Part shown: piece after piece, positions 1-7,178 of the stretch
Layout of the letters: the number at the start of each line of letters is the position of its first letter
How positions within the stretch are numbered: the stretch's first letter is position 1
NCBI GenBank assembly: GCA_947462765.1
Contig: CANHQK010000014.1
Coordinates: 1 to 43,951 of the forward strand
Reading direction: 5' to 3'
Origin: Bdellovibrionales bacterium
GTDB taxonomy: Bacteria; Bdellovibrionota; UBA1018; CAIMNF01
DNA length: 43,951 bases
Program-made: the position numbers and the translations under genes
The notes under the pieces: model-generated
What the model saw: only the letters and a program-made list of their open reading frames with translations
What the model was told of the DNA's origin: nothing
Databases searched by the model: none

Positions 1-133
1 CCGGGAAAAGCCTCATGGTGAGATTCAGGGTGGAATTCAGCCACAACGCTTCCATCGGGCTGTGCGAAGCTCCGGATGCGGAGCCCCTTGGAATTGGCCG
101 GGCCGCATCCAAAACAGATACTGTTCGGAGCAT
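1..133 (-). CDS. possible 5' part of a divergent gene, product unknown
   Basis: On the minus strand an ATG at 133 opens a frame of 44 codons that reaches the window edge without a stop. The peptide (starting MLRTVSVLDAARP) matches no family I recognise. It would be divergent from nagB. There is no clear Shine-Dalgarno before the ATG, and the opposite strand is also open here, so this may be chance. The rest of the gene, if real, lies outside the window. Confidence 0.25.
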   Translation of the reverse strand, partial: MLRTVSVLDAARPIPRGSASGASHSPMEALWLNSTLNLTMRLFP

Positions 134-197
134 GGGTTTCTTGAAGACTCTTCATGTCTGGACAGGGTTAACACGTGTGCTAGGCTCTAGCCAACCC

Positions 198-926
198 ATG
201 AAGCCCCGGATCTGGCGCTTTGATAACGCGAATTCCCTCTATTACGCTCTCATCGACGAGATCGCTTCCGCGGTGCGTCCGGTTTTGGATGCATCCCAGT
301 CTCCGATGATGGCCTTGCCGACCGGGAATACCATGATTCCATTCTACCGGCTCGCTGTGGAGTCGGAGGAACGCCTGGGAATCCGGAGTTGGACTTGCTT
401 CAATCTCGATGAATACCACCCGCTCCCATCCGGGGATGCTTCCTATTCCTTCAGGAACTATCTGGAACAGCACTTTTATTCCCGATTGATGCATCCGCCA
501 CGACACCGGATGGAACTGGATGGAACGGCACCCGACCCCACAAAAGAATGCGCCCGTTACGAACAAGAAATTAGAACCCGCGGAGGAATCGACCTCGCCC
601 TGCTCGGTATCGGAACCAACGGCCATATCGCCTTCAACGAGCCAGGGTCCGACTTCGACTCCAAGACCCGCCTGGTCCACCTCCACCCGGACACTCTTTT
701 AGCGAATTTCAAGGGCATACCACCCGTGCACTCCGCTTTGACCCTCGGGGTCGGAACCCTTCTGCAAGCCAGAAAGATTGTGATCGTAGCCATGGGCAAG
801 TCTAAAGCCCAGGCGGTTCGTTCCGCGATTGTTGACCCGATCACCACCTCTGTACCGGCCAGTGCACTCCAGAATCACCCTGATGTGACGTGGATGTTGG
901 ATCAAGAGTCTTCTTCTCTGCTTTGA
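198..926 (+). CDS. nagB: glucosamine-6-phosphate deaminase
   Basis: Cytoplasmic enzyme that converts glucosamine-6-phosphate to fructose-6-phosphate and ammonia, the step that feeds amino sugars into glycolysis. Seen: a 242-residue protein with the NagB/6-phosphogluconolactonase fold signatures: PTGNT near 41-45, LDEYHPL at 70-76 and GIGTNGHIAFNEP at 137-149. The last holds the Asp/His/Glu catalytic group of NagB and separates it from 6-phosphogluconolactonases. E. coli NagB has 266 residues. The frame is open further upstream (ATG at 132), but family similarity begins at the ATG at 198. That ATG has no Shine-Dalgarno but has a TGC-TAGGCT extended -10-like box at 178-186. It converges on the Crp/Fnr gene with only 14 nt between them. 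It could use amino sugars released by the glycan enzymes at 23.9-27.4 kb (inference). Confidence 0.88.
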   Translation: MKPRIWRFDNANSLYYALIDEIASAVRPVLDASQSPMMALPTGNTMIPFYRLAVESEERLGIRSWTCFNLDEYHPLPSGDASYSFRNYLEQHFYSRLMHPPRHRMELDGTAPDPTKECARYEQEIRTRGGIDLALLGIGTNGHIAFNEPGSDFDSKTRLVHLHPDTLLANFKGIPPVHSALTLGVGTLLQARKIVIVAMGKSKAQAVRSAIVDPITTSVPASALQNHPDVTWMLDQESSSLL

Positions 927-940
927 TTCATCCTCTATTT

Positions 941-1561
941 TCAGTGACGCTGATTCGAACTCAGGAACTTCCTGGTCAGCAGAATCGACCTTCCTCGCAA
1001 GACCAATAGGCCTTCCTTCTCCATCTCCTGGATGGTACGGGTGACGGTTTCAGGAGTCGTTCCAGCCCATTCGGCGATGTCTCTTCGTGTCCAGATTCTC
1101 TCGGGATCGATTTCCCTGAGCTTCAGGATCGCATCTGAAATGCGCTCTTGAGCCGAAGAGCCGAATGCGAGACCGAGGCGGATTTGAAGTTCTTCGTGCT
1201 CAAATGCCATCTGCCGGAGCAGGCCACGCATGAGTTCCGGACTCTTTGTCAGGCAGTCCGGAACGTTGCCGGCCTGGACATGAACCAGCCCCACCTCGGT
1301 CAATGCCAGGGCCAGGTGATGATGGGGGCGCCTGGTAAAAACTGCGTCAAATCCGATACAATTTCCCGGACCGACAATTCCGAGGATCTGACTTCGCCCC
1401 CACTCGTCACCCCGCTCGAGCTTCACCTTACCTTCATGCACCAAGTACAATCCGGTGGCCGCGTTGCCGGGATAATAGATCACCTGATCGGGACGGAAAC
1501 GGAGCGTGCTCAACCCGGCACCCGTTGTCCTCAAAGTCTCGATGATTCGTGACAGTTCCAT
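941..1561 (-). CDS. Crp/Fnr-family transcription regulator
   Basis: A 206-residue regulator with an N-terminal cNMP-binding-type beta-roll (about 15-110), a dimer helix (110-145) and a C-terminal helix-turn-helix (155-185). The recognition helix reads PETVTR (170-175). This keeps the Glu and Arg of the E-xx-[ST]-R pattern that FNR uses to read TTGAT half-sites. The N-terminus lacks the Fe-S cysteine cluster of FNR; only two scattered Cys are present (68 and 103). It is therefore unlikely to be a direct O2 sensor of the FNR type and looks closer to DNR/FixK-like members. The start at 1561 is chosen because GGAGG lies 7 nt upstream; a longer frame to 1606 would begin inside the FNR box. The gene is divergent from the CBS-domain gene, with a perfect TTGAT-N4-ATCAA site between them, so autoregulation plus control of the CBS gene is likely. 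Confidence 0.85.
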   Translation of the reverse strand: MELSRIIETLRTTGAGLSTLRFRPDQVIYYPGNAATGLYLVHEGKVKLERGDEWGRSQILGIVGPGNCIGFDAVFTRRPHHHLALALTEVGLVHVQAGNVPDCLTKSPELMRGLLRQMAFEHEELQIRLGLAFGSSAQERISDAILKLREIDPERIWTRRDIAEWAGTTPETVTRTIQEMEKEGLLVLRGRSILLTRKFLSSNQRH

Positions 1562-1592
1562 GGAACACCTCCGCTCCCGGATCAATGCAATA

Positions 1593-1606
1593 TTGATGCA
1601 AATCAA
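1593..1606. promoter_or_regulatory. FNR/ANR-type operator, perfect TTGAT-N4-ATCAA
   Basis: The sequence TTGAT-GCAA-ATCAA is a perfect dyad with the FNR consensus. It lies in the divergent region between the Crp/Fnr gene (start 1561) and the CBS gene (start 1679). A second, wider pair of half-sites, TTGAT (1608-1612) and ATCAA (1624-1628), follows. An ATCAAT/ATTGAT pair also flanks the main box on its left (1581-1597). The neighbouring regulator has an FNR-like recognition helix, so it is the obvious candidate to bind here. Confidence 0.75.
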
Positions 1607-1678
1607 GTTGATTCTTCGCGCAGATCAATGCCGGATATGAACCGGGGAAGTAGGATCCGTGTCCAGGAGGAAGATGAA

Positions 1679-2086
1679 ATGAAACCGATTCCGCAAATCA
1701 CTCGATACATGACCGAGGTCCCCCACACAATCGGAGCCGAACAATCACTCGCGACGGCCCGGGACTTCATGGAGAAACACCGGATCCGTCACTTGCCCGT
1801 CCTGTCCGGGGGAGAACTGAGGGGAATCCTTTCGGACCGGGACATCAAGATGGCTCTTGGCTTCGAAGGCGTGAACCCGATCACCACGAGGGTCGAAGAT
1901 ATCGCTCTCGAAGACCCGTATGTGGTCAGCCCGACAGCAAAGCTCGATGAGGTAGCGGCGACCATGGCAGAACGGAAGATCGGTAGCGCGCTGATTCTCG
2001 ACCGGAAAAACCTGGTTGGAATCTTCACTGCGACTGATGCCATGATGGCCCTGGCAGAGTTACTCAGGACGCGGCTCAGCTCTTAA
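1679..2086 (+). CDS. tandem CBS-domain protein
   Basis: A 135-residue protein made almost wholly of two CBS motifs (about 8-60 and 75-130). They contain HRIRHLPVL...GILSDRDI and ERKIGSALIL...GIFTATDAM, the usual CBS beta-alpha-beta pattern that binds adenosyl nucleotides. The start at 1679 follows AGGAGG (1665-1670) with 8 nt spacing; the frame extends to 1628 but that part is not CBS-like. Stand-alone CBS pairs under FNR/FixK-type control are common in anaerobic or stress regulons of Proteobacteria, which fits the FNR box upstream. Its ligand and partner cannot be told from sequence. Its 3' end overlaps the convergent PIG-L gene by 11 nt. Confidence 0.88.
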   Translation: MKPIPQITRYMTEVPHTIGAEQSLATARDFMEKHRIRHLPVLSGGELRGILSDRDIKMALGFEGVNPITTRVEDIALEDPYVVSPTAKLDEVAATMAERKIGSALILDRKNLVGIFTATDAMMALAELLRTRLSS

Positions 2087-2822
2087 CGGAATGACGGAGT
2101 AATTGGGCAAACAGTCCCGAACCCGCGTCCCGTGATCCCATTCCCGAAATGCGCTCCACGCCTTTTCTCCTGGAGTCGATCAGATGGGCCGGCAGACTGA
2201 GGTGGTAGGGATTACGCTCGATCTCACCCCGGTGTTCCAGAAGTGCAGACCCCATCCGGATGACGTGATCCGGAGTGAGGTCAACCATGAGGTTGGGTTC
2301 GGGGAGATCCTGCCAGTAGGAGGTCTCGAACAGATGAAGCCTCTTGCGGGCAGTGTTGGCCCACAAGGTGACCACTTCGGAAACCTGGCGAGAGCAGCGG
2401 ATATGGGTGGGATGCCCGTCACCTGAGTGAGGGAATAGCACTGCATCGGGAGCGAGGGCAGCGAGGGATCGGACCAACTCAGCCGGAGAAAGCTCGTCTA
2501 GCAGGGAACTCTCGCGCGGATCGAGCAACTCGAAGCCCAGCGCAGTGACGGCTCGCCTCAGTTCTTCCTGACGCCCCGTTCTTCTCTCGACCTTACTCCC
2601 GTAGCTGAAAGGCAGAACGATCACCCGGGTGCCCCACTCCTCCATCGCCCGGAGAGCGAACCCGGCCATCAGACACTCGTCGTCCGGATGAGGGGCCACG
2701 AGCAACAGGGTGGTGAGCGGTTCTAGCCCGACGGCACTGAGCGGAGCGGGAGCTCCAGCGTCCTGCCCGTGAGCGGCGCGCCACAATGCACTCTGTTGGC
2801 TGACATAGGCGGCAAAGTCCAT
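2076..2822 (-). CDS. PIG-L/LmbE-family N-acetyl-sugar deacetylase
   Basis: Zinc-dependent deacetylase of 248 residues. The family motif is PHPDDE (about 44-49), and the distal zinc-ligand region reads PHSGDGHPTHI (about 131-141). Family members remove acetyl groups from GlcNAc-linked substrates such as GlcNAc-PI, mycothiol or bacillithiol precursors and antibiotic sugars; the substrate here cannot be assigned. There is no signal peptide, so it is predicted cytoplasmic. It is divergent from the HAD gene with 79 nt between the starts and overlaps the CBS gene tail. With nagB 1.2 kb away it could belong to amino-sugar use, but this is only inference. Confidence 0.85.
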   Translation of the reverse strand: MDFAAYVSQQSALWRAAHGQDAGAPAPLSAVGLEPLTTLLLVAPHPDDECLMAGFALRAMEEWGTRVIVLPFSYGSKVERRTGRQEELRRAVTALGFELLDPRESSLLDELSPAELVRSLAALAPDAVLFPHSGDGHPTHIRCSRQVSEVVTLWANTARKRLHLFETSYWQDLPEPNLMVDLTPDHVIRMGSALLEHRGEIERNPYHLSLPAHLIDSRRKGVERISGMGSRDAGSGLFAQLLRHSVKS

Positions 2823-2901
2823 GTTTGAATTAGATCAGAGCTTCGAACATGACGACAAGCGGATTTTCCTCTAGAATCAGGGACGAGGATGGGAAACGAG
2901 C

Positions 2902-3666
2902 ATGAGCCCCATGAGTCTTCCAAGAAACCGGTTCCAGAATCTCCTGTGTGATCTCGACGGCACCTTGATCGACTCGGGGGGAATCGGAGTCCACTTCGAG
3001 TTCATCACCCGTACGCTACCGATCATGAAGCGCCACCAGGGTTGGATGGCGGCCTACAAGGCCCTGAGCCAAGGAGCCGAAGAACTCAAGAAACCCTCCC
3101 GCACCAAGACCAATCGGGAACGATTGATCGAGACTTTTGCCAAACACCTGAAACTTCCCAAAGAAGAAGCAGCGAAGGAACTGGAACAGAGCCTGGGCGA
3201 GGTGTTTCCAAAGTTGAAATCGCACTTCGGAAAGATCAATGGAGCTGCCAAGTTCCTGGACTGGGCCAAGGATCATTATCCCCTGGTGCTCGCGACCAAT
3301 CCGGTCTGGCCGGTCGAGCTCGTGCACCTGAGAATGGGTTGGGGAGGAATCGATCCCGGGCTGTTCAAAAGCATCACCACAGCTGATCGGATGCACGCCT
3401 GCAAACCAAGCCGCGAATACTACCTCGAGATCTTGAAGCAAGAGTCCTTTGATGCGTCCCAGTGCCTCATGATCGGAAACGAGCGCAAAATGGACTTGCC
3501 GGCCACCGCAGTCGGAATGGCTGTATTTTTGATCCGGCCGGAGGCTTCGGCTCTGACCTGCCTCGAAGCCCCGACTGAGACTCATCCGGGAGCCTGGAGA
3601 GGAAACTACCAGCACCTCCGTAGCCTGTTGATCACCAATCAGGCCAGCCACTCGAAAAGTTCGTAG
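2902..3666 (+). CDS. HAD-superfamily hydrolase (phosphatase-like)
   Basis: A 254-residue Rossmannoid hydrolase. HAD motif I is DLDGT (about 17-21), motif II lies near LATNP (about 132), and the C-terminal motif III/IV region is K-PSREYYLEIL...MIGNERKMDLPAT, where the usual second Asp of motif IV is represented by the N-E-x-x-M-D pattern. A helical cap lies between motifs I and II (about 35-110). Substrate unknown. The start at 2902 has a weak GAGGATGGG upstream; a second ATG follows at 2911. A TAGAAT -10-like box at 2872-2877 would give a normal leader. It overlaps the convergent GNAT gene by 28 nt. Confidence 0.8.
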   Translation: MSPMSLPRNRFQNLLCDLDGTLIDSGGIGVHFEFITRTLPIMKRHQGWMAAYKALSQGAEELKKPSRTKTNRERLIETFAKHLKLPKEEAAKELEQSLGEVFPKLKSHFGKINGAAKFLDWAKDHYPLVLATNPVWPVELVHLRMGWGGIDPGLFKSITTADRMHACKPSREYYLEILKQESFDASQCLMIGNERKMDLPATAVGMAVFLIRPEASALTCLEAPTETHPGAWRGNYQHLRSLLITNQASHSKSS

Positions 3667-4097
3667 TGCTCCGAACTCATGCCGAGTTTACGGTAAACCT
3701 CCGCGGCCTTCGTGTTCCGCTTGTCGACGTAAAGCCGGAGTCCCGCATAGGCGGAGTCTTTCCGGACCATGTCCTTCAAAAACAAATAGAGTTTCTTGTA
3801 AATCCCCTGACCCCGGTGTGCCGGAAGCACGTAGAGCGAATGAATCCAGAGAACCGTCCGATTCCGCCAATCGCTCCACTCGGGAATGGTCAGCAAGCAA
3901 GCCAGCGGATTCCCATCCGCATCTTCGGCCACAAAGTACTTGCCCTTGTTCTCGTCGAGCAACACGGCACCCACTCCGAGCCTGACCGTTTCCGGATCGA
4001 GAGCCAGGTCCTCGGTCTCGAGGGCCATGCGGATCTGACAGGAGGAGATGAATTCGTGATGTTTGGCCGTAGCGGCTAAAATTTTTATCGATTCCAT
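3639..4097 (-). CDS. GNAT-family N-acetyltransferase
   Basis: A 152-residue acetyl-CoA-dependent acetyltransferase. The acetyl-CoA binding motif A reads LYVLPAHRGQGIYKKLY (about 89-105), and the C-terminal motif B reads LRLYVDKRNTKAAEVYRKLGM. Substrate unknown; the architecture is that of small-molecule or protein N-acetyltransferases. I take the start at ATG 4097, because the frame further upstream (GTG 4121) falls inside the rpmB terminator hairpin. The chosen ATG sits only 11 nt after that hairpin and has no Shine-Dalgarno. Expression may depend on read-through from rpmB or on an internal promoter that I cannot see. Confidence 0.82.
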   Translation of the reverse strand: MESIKILAATAKHHEFISSCQIRMALETEDLALDPETVRLGVGAVLLDENKGKYFVAEDADGNPLACLLTIPEWSDWRNRTVLWIHSLYVLPAHRGQGIYKKLYLFLKDMVRKDSAYAGLRLYVDKRNTKAAEVYRKLGMSSEHYELFEWLA

Positions 4098-4101
4098 CAA
4101 T

Positions 4102-4134
4102 AGAAAACGGGCGTCCGGCACATGGCCGTCGCCC
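4102..4134 (-). terminator. intrinsic terminator of rpmB, abutting the GNAT start
   Basis: Read on the minus strand: GGGCG-A-CGGC, loop CATGT, GCCG-GA-CGCCC, then GTTTTCT. The outer arms lie at 4130-4134 and 4109-4113, the inner arms at 4125-4128 and 4116-4119. It is 26 nt past the rpmB stop and ends 5 nt before the GNAT ATG. Confidence 0.75.
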
Positions 4135-4159
4135 GCTCCTGTTCAATATTCAGGTCGAA

Positions 4160-4474
4160 TCAGAGAACGACTTTCTTTTTGCCTGCGGAGATCAGAGTGC
4201 GCGCCTTCTTGATCTCGTTGCGAAGCTTGATCGTCTTGTCGCTCATCTTCTCGGTCTTGGCCTTCATGATGGCCTGGGAGATTCCGCCGAGCTTGTCGAT
4301 GGTACGGATCGCACGGGTCGAAAGCTTCAGGGTCACTGTCTTCGAGAGTTCGGGAATGGTGTAACGCTTGTCCTTCAGGTTCGGCATCCACTTCGTACGA
4401 GTCTTGATGTTCGAGTGGCTGACTTTGTTTCCGCTGAACGGCTTGGTTCCAGTTAAATCACATACGCGTGCCAT
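4160..4474 (-). CDS. rpmB: 50S ribosomal protein L28
   Basis: Structural protein of the large ribosomal subunit. The start MARVCDLTGTKPFSGN, followed by VSHSN-KT-T-W-PNL and a basic middle, is diagnostic of L28. At 104 residues it is longer than E. coli L28 (78); the extra C-terminal part is Lys/Arg-rich (EIKKARTLISAGKKK). The start is preceded by GAAGGAA at suitable spacing. The gene is monocistronic by position: divergent from typA and followed by its own terminator (4102-4134). No rpmG is next to it, unlike in many bacteria. Confidence 0.95.
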   Translation of the reverse strand: MARVCDLTGTKPFSGNKVSHSNIKTRTKWMPNLKDKRYTIPELSKTVTLKLSTRAIRTIDKLGGISQAIMKAKTEKMSDKTIKLRNEIKKARTLISAGKKKVVL

Positions 4475-4509
4475 GGTCTTGGTTCCTTCAAACTAAACAA
4501 AAATTTTAC

Positions 4510-4538
4510 TTACGAGAATCAGGGTTTACCTGTATTGT
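4510..4538 (+). promoter_or_regulatory. candidate sigma70 promoter of typA
   Basis: TTACGA (4510-4515), 17-nt spacer, TATTGT (4533-4538). It would start transcription near 4545 and give a leader of about 47 nt. The match is moderate. The divergent rpmB promoter must lie in the same 117-nt gap; a TAAAAT-like box is visible on the minus strand there. Confidence 0.4.
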
Positions 4539-4591
4539 CCCCGAAAAGCAACCCAAAAAATCAAGAAATCCCGCCCCAGAAAGACCTCCCC

Positions 4592-6475
4592 ATGAGCCTA
4601 AACCTACGTAATGTCTGCATCATCGCCCACGTCGACCATGGGAAAACCACCCTCGTGGACCATCTGCTCAAGCAGTCCGGGACCTTCCAGCAACACCAGT
4701 CGGTAGCGGAGCGAGTCATGGACTCGGGTGATCTCGAGCGCGAACGCGGCATCACGATTTTGGCCAAGAACACCAGCGTTATGGTGGGCAATACCAAAGT
4801 GAACATCGTCGACACCCCGGGCCACGCGGACTTCGGCGGAGAAGTCGAGCGAATCATGGGCATGGTCGATGGAGCCTTGCTTCTGGTGGATGCGGCCGAA
4901 GGTCCTCTTCCCCAAACCCGTTTCGTTCTCCAGAAGGCCCTCTCGAAAGGCCACAAGATCATTCTCGTCATCAACAAGGTGGACCGTCCCGAATGTTCGG
5001 ACGGCCGGCGCATCCAGGAAGTGGTGAACGCGACCTTCGACTTGTTTCTCGAACTCGGAGCAAACGAAGAACAAGCTGATTTCCCGATTGTGTACGCAGC
5101 CGCCCGTCAGGGCTGGTGTACGACGAACTTCGACGACATCCCGGCTTACCTCAAAAAAGAAAAAACCGGATCGCTTGAGCCACTCTTTCAACTCATCCTC
5201 GATTGCGTTCCTCCACCGCGGATTCAAGAGAATGAAGCCTTCCAGATGCTGGTCTCGAACCTGTCGCACTCCGAATACGTGGGTCGTTTGGCCATCGGTC
5301 GTGTGACTTCCGGCTCAGTGAAAAAAGGACTGAAATTCTTCAGGCAGGGAATCCAGGCGGATGGATCCCCCCTCACCCAGGCCTTCACCACCACCCAGGT
5401 CTTCACCTACGTGGGTCTCAAGCAACAAGAAGTGCCCGAAGTCACCGCAGGTGACATCGTGGTGCTTTCGGGCAACGAAGGCGTCGAGATCGGCGACACC
5501 ATCAGCTCGAATCCTGATATCGCGCCACTCCCGCGGATCATCGTCGAAAAACCGACCTTGGCGATGCTCTTCTCGGTGAACACCTCTCCGCTCTCGGGCC
5601 AGGAAGGCGAAGCCATCCAATCCCGCAAGCTCCGTGAACGGCTTTTGAAAGAAGTCCGCCATAACGTGGCCCTCCGTTTCGAAGAATCAGAAACCTCCGA
5701 CCAATTCCGGGTTCTCGGGCGGGGCGAGCTCCAGTTCGCCATTTTGATCGAACAGATGCGCCGCGAAGGTTACGAGTTCATGGTCGGGAAGCCCCTCGTT
5801 CTTTACCGTGAAGAAAACGGCAACCGTTTTGAGCCGAATGAACGTGCCGTACTCGACCTTCCGGAAGAGTATGCCTCGGATGTCACTCGGATTTTCCAGG
5901 AGCGGAAAGGCACTCTCACCAAGTACGAAACCCTTCCTCACCTCGAGGGAATCGGTAAACAACGGGTGCGCCTCGAGTTTGACATTCCCTCCAGGGGTCT
6001 CCTCGGAATCCGTTCCCGTTACCTGACCGCAACCCGGGGCGACGGTCTCTTCAGCTCCTATCTCACCGAATACACCCCTCACCGTGGAGAGATCCCTCAC
6101 CGTGCCAACGGAGCCATGATCGCCGACCGAAGCGGTGATACGGTCGAATACGCGCTTCTTTCTTTGGAAGAACGGGGCATGCTCTTTGTGAAGCCTGGCG
6201 TGAAGGTCTACGAAGGCATGATCATCGGGGAATACAGCAAGGACAACGACCTGAACGTGAACCCTTGCAAAGAAAAGAAGCTCACCAACATCCGTTCGGC
6301 TCACGCCGAGGTCCTCGTGACCCTCTCGGGGATCCGCGAGATGTCACTCGAACGCTGCCTCGAATGGATCGACGAGGACGAGTGGATCGAAGTGACTCCG
6401 AAAAACATCCGGATGCGCAAGAAAGTACTCGCCCAGAACCTCCGTTCTGTGAAGCGAAGCGAGCGGATTCAATAA
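4592..6475 (+). CDS. typA: ribosome-associated GTPase TypA/BipA
   Basis: Translational GTPase that binds the 70S ribosome and helps assembly and translation under stress or at low temperature. The 627-residue protein shows G1 AHVDHGKT (about 12-19), G2 RGITI, G3 DTPGHADF, G4 NKVDRP, EF-G-like domains II, III and V, and the C-terminal BipA domain. E. coli BipA has 607 residues. The start at ATG 4592 begins the conserved NLRNVCIIAHVDHGKT stretch; an upstream TTG at 4535 is in frame but adds a non-conserved tail. No strong Shine-Dalgarno is seen. It converges on the nitroreductase gene with a gap of 7 nt. Confidence 0.95.
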   Translation: MSLNLRNVCIIAHVDHGKTTLVDHLLKQSGTFQQHQSVAERVMDSGDLERERGITILAKNTSVMVGNTKVNIVDTPGHADFGGEVERIMGMVDGALLLVDAAEGPLPQTRFVLQKALSKGHKIILVINKVDRPECSDGRRIQEVVNATFDLFLELGANEEQADFPIVYAAARQGWCTTNFDDIPAYLKKEKTGSLEPLFQLILDCVPPPRIQENEAFQMLVSNLSHSEYVGRLAIGRVTSGSVKKGLKFFRQGIQADGSPLTQAFTTTQVFTYVGLKQQEVPEVTAGDIVVLSGNEGVEIGDTISSNPDIAPLPRIIVEKPTLAMLFSVNTSPLSGQEGEAIQSRKLRERLLKEVRHNVALRFEESETSDQFRVLGRGELQFAILIEQMRREGYEFMVGKPLVLYREENGNRFEPNERAVLDLPEEYASDVTRIFQERKGTLTKYETLPHLEGIGKQRVRLEFDIPSRGLLGIRSRYLTATRGDGLFSSYLTEYTPHRGEIPHRANGAMIADRSGDTVEYALLSLEERGMLFVKPGVKVYEGMIIGEYSKDNDLNVNPCKEKKLTNIRSAHAEVLVTLSGIREMSLERCLEWIDEDEWIEVTPKNIRMRKKVLAQNLRSVKRSERIQ

Positions 6476-6482
6476 TAAGGCG

Positions 6483-7121
6483 TCAGCGAGTTTCCATGAT
6501 CCGTTCGATCGGGTAGCGGACCTTCTTCTGGTCCGCGTAGCGATCCTCTGCGTGCCGGTAGCCCAGCGCCACTGCAGCCACTGTCCGGTAACCGGTTGAC
6601 TCGAGACCGAGGATCCGGTCATAGGCCTTCGGATCGAGTCCTTCCATCGGGCAAGTGTCCACACCGATCAATGCGGCGGTTTCCATGAGAAAGCCCATGG
6701 CAATGTAGGACTGCCGTTGTGCCCAGGTCCCGGCTTGAGTCGCTCGGGGTCCCTGGACGATGTCACTCATGATCACATCCCGGTATCCCTGGAGCTTTTC
6801 CAACGGAGTTCCGCGGATCCCGCTCTGGAGTTTCAAGAACTCGTCCACATCCGTATCGAGCATCTCGGTGCGAGTCGTGAAGACGACGTAGTCCGAACAA
6901 TCGGTGACTTGACTCTGATTCCAGGACTCGGCCCGGAGTTGCTGAAGGAGCTCCGGGGTTTTCACCCGGATGAACTTCCAGGGCTGGAGCCCGTAAGAGG
7001 ATGGACTCAAGCGGAGGGACTCTTCAAGAAGAGTCCATTCCTTTGCCGGAATCGTCCGGGAAGAATCGAATTTTTTCACCGCGTAACGCCAATTCAGCGC
7101 CTCAAGAATCGAATGTTGTTC
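6483..7121 (-). CDS. nitroreductase-family NAD(P)H oxidoreductase
   Basis: FMN-dependent oxidoreductase of 212 residues, similar in plan to NfsB-type enzymes. The N-terminal RYAVKKFD stretch contacts FMN, SPSSYGLQPWKFI (about 46-58) is the classic nitroreductase signature, and the C-terminal half has GVDTCPMEGLDP...ALGY. It would reduce nitro or quinone compounds with NAD(P)H; the physiological substrate is unknown. I chose the start at 7121 (MEQHSI); a frame extension to 7154 exists. It is divergent from the metallophosphoesterase gene, 57 nt apart. Confidence 0.88.
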   Translation of the reverse strand, partial: EQHSILEALNWRYAVKKFDSSRTIPAKEWTLLEESLRLSPSSYGLQPWKFIRVKTPELLQQLRAESWNQSQVTDCSDYVVFTTRTEMLDTDVDEFLKLQSGIRGTPLEKLQGYRDVIMSDIVQGPRATQAGTWAQRQSYIAMGFLMETAALIGVDTCPMEGLDPKAYDRILGLESTGYRTVAAVALGYRHAEDRYADQKKVRYPIERIMETR

Positions 7122-7163
7122 CATGCCAGGTAAGATACCCCTTTTCCAACCCATCCGCCATGA

Positions 7164-7169
7164 TAAGGT
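7164..7169 (+). promoter_or_regulatory. -10-like box 9 nt before the phosphoesterase start (leaderless candidate)
   Basis: TG-A-TAAGGT (extended -10 form) with only 9 nt between the box and ATG 7179, and no Shine-Dalgarno in that gap. Transcription would begin at or next to the ATG. Confidence 0.4.
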
Positions 7170-7178
7170 GATTTCACC

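Noticed and set aside
4604-5269. Minus-strand frame opposite typA
   Set aside because: Antisense to conserved GTPase motifs of TypA.
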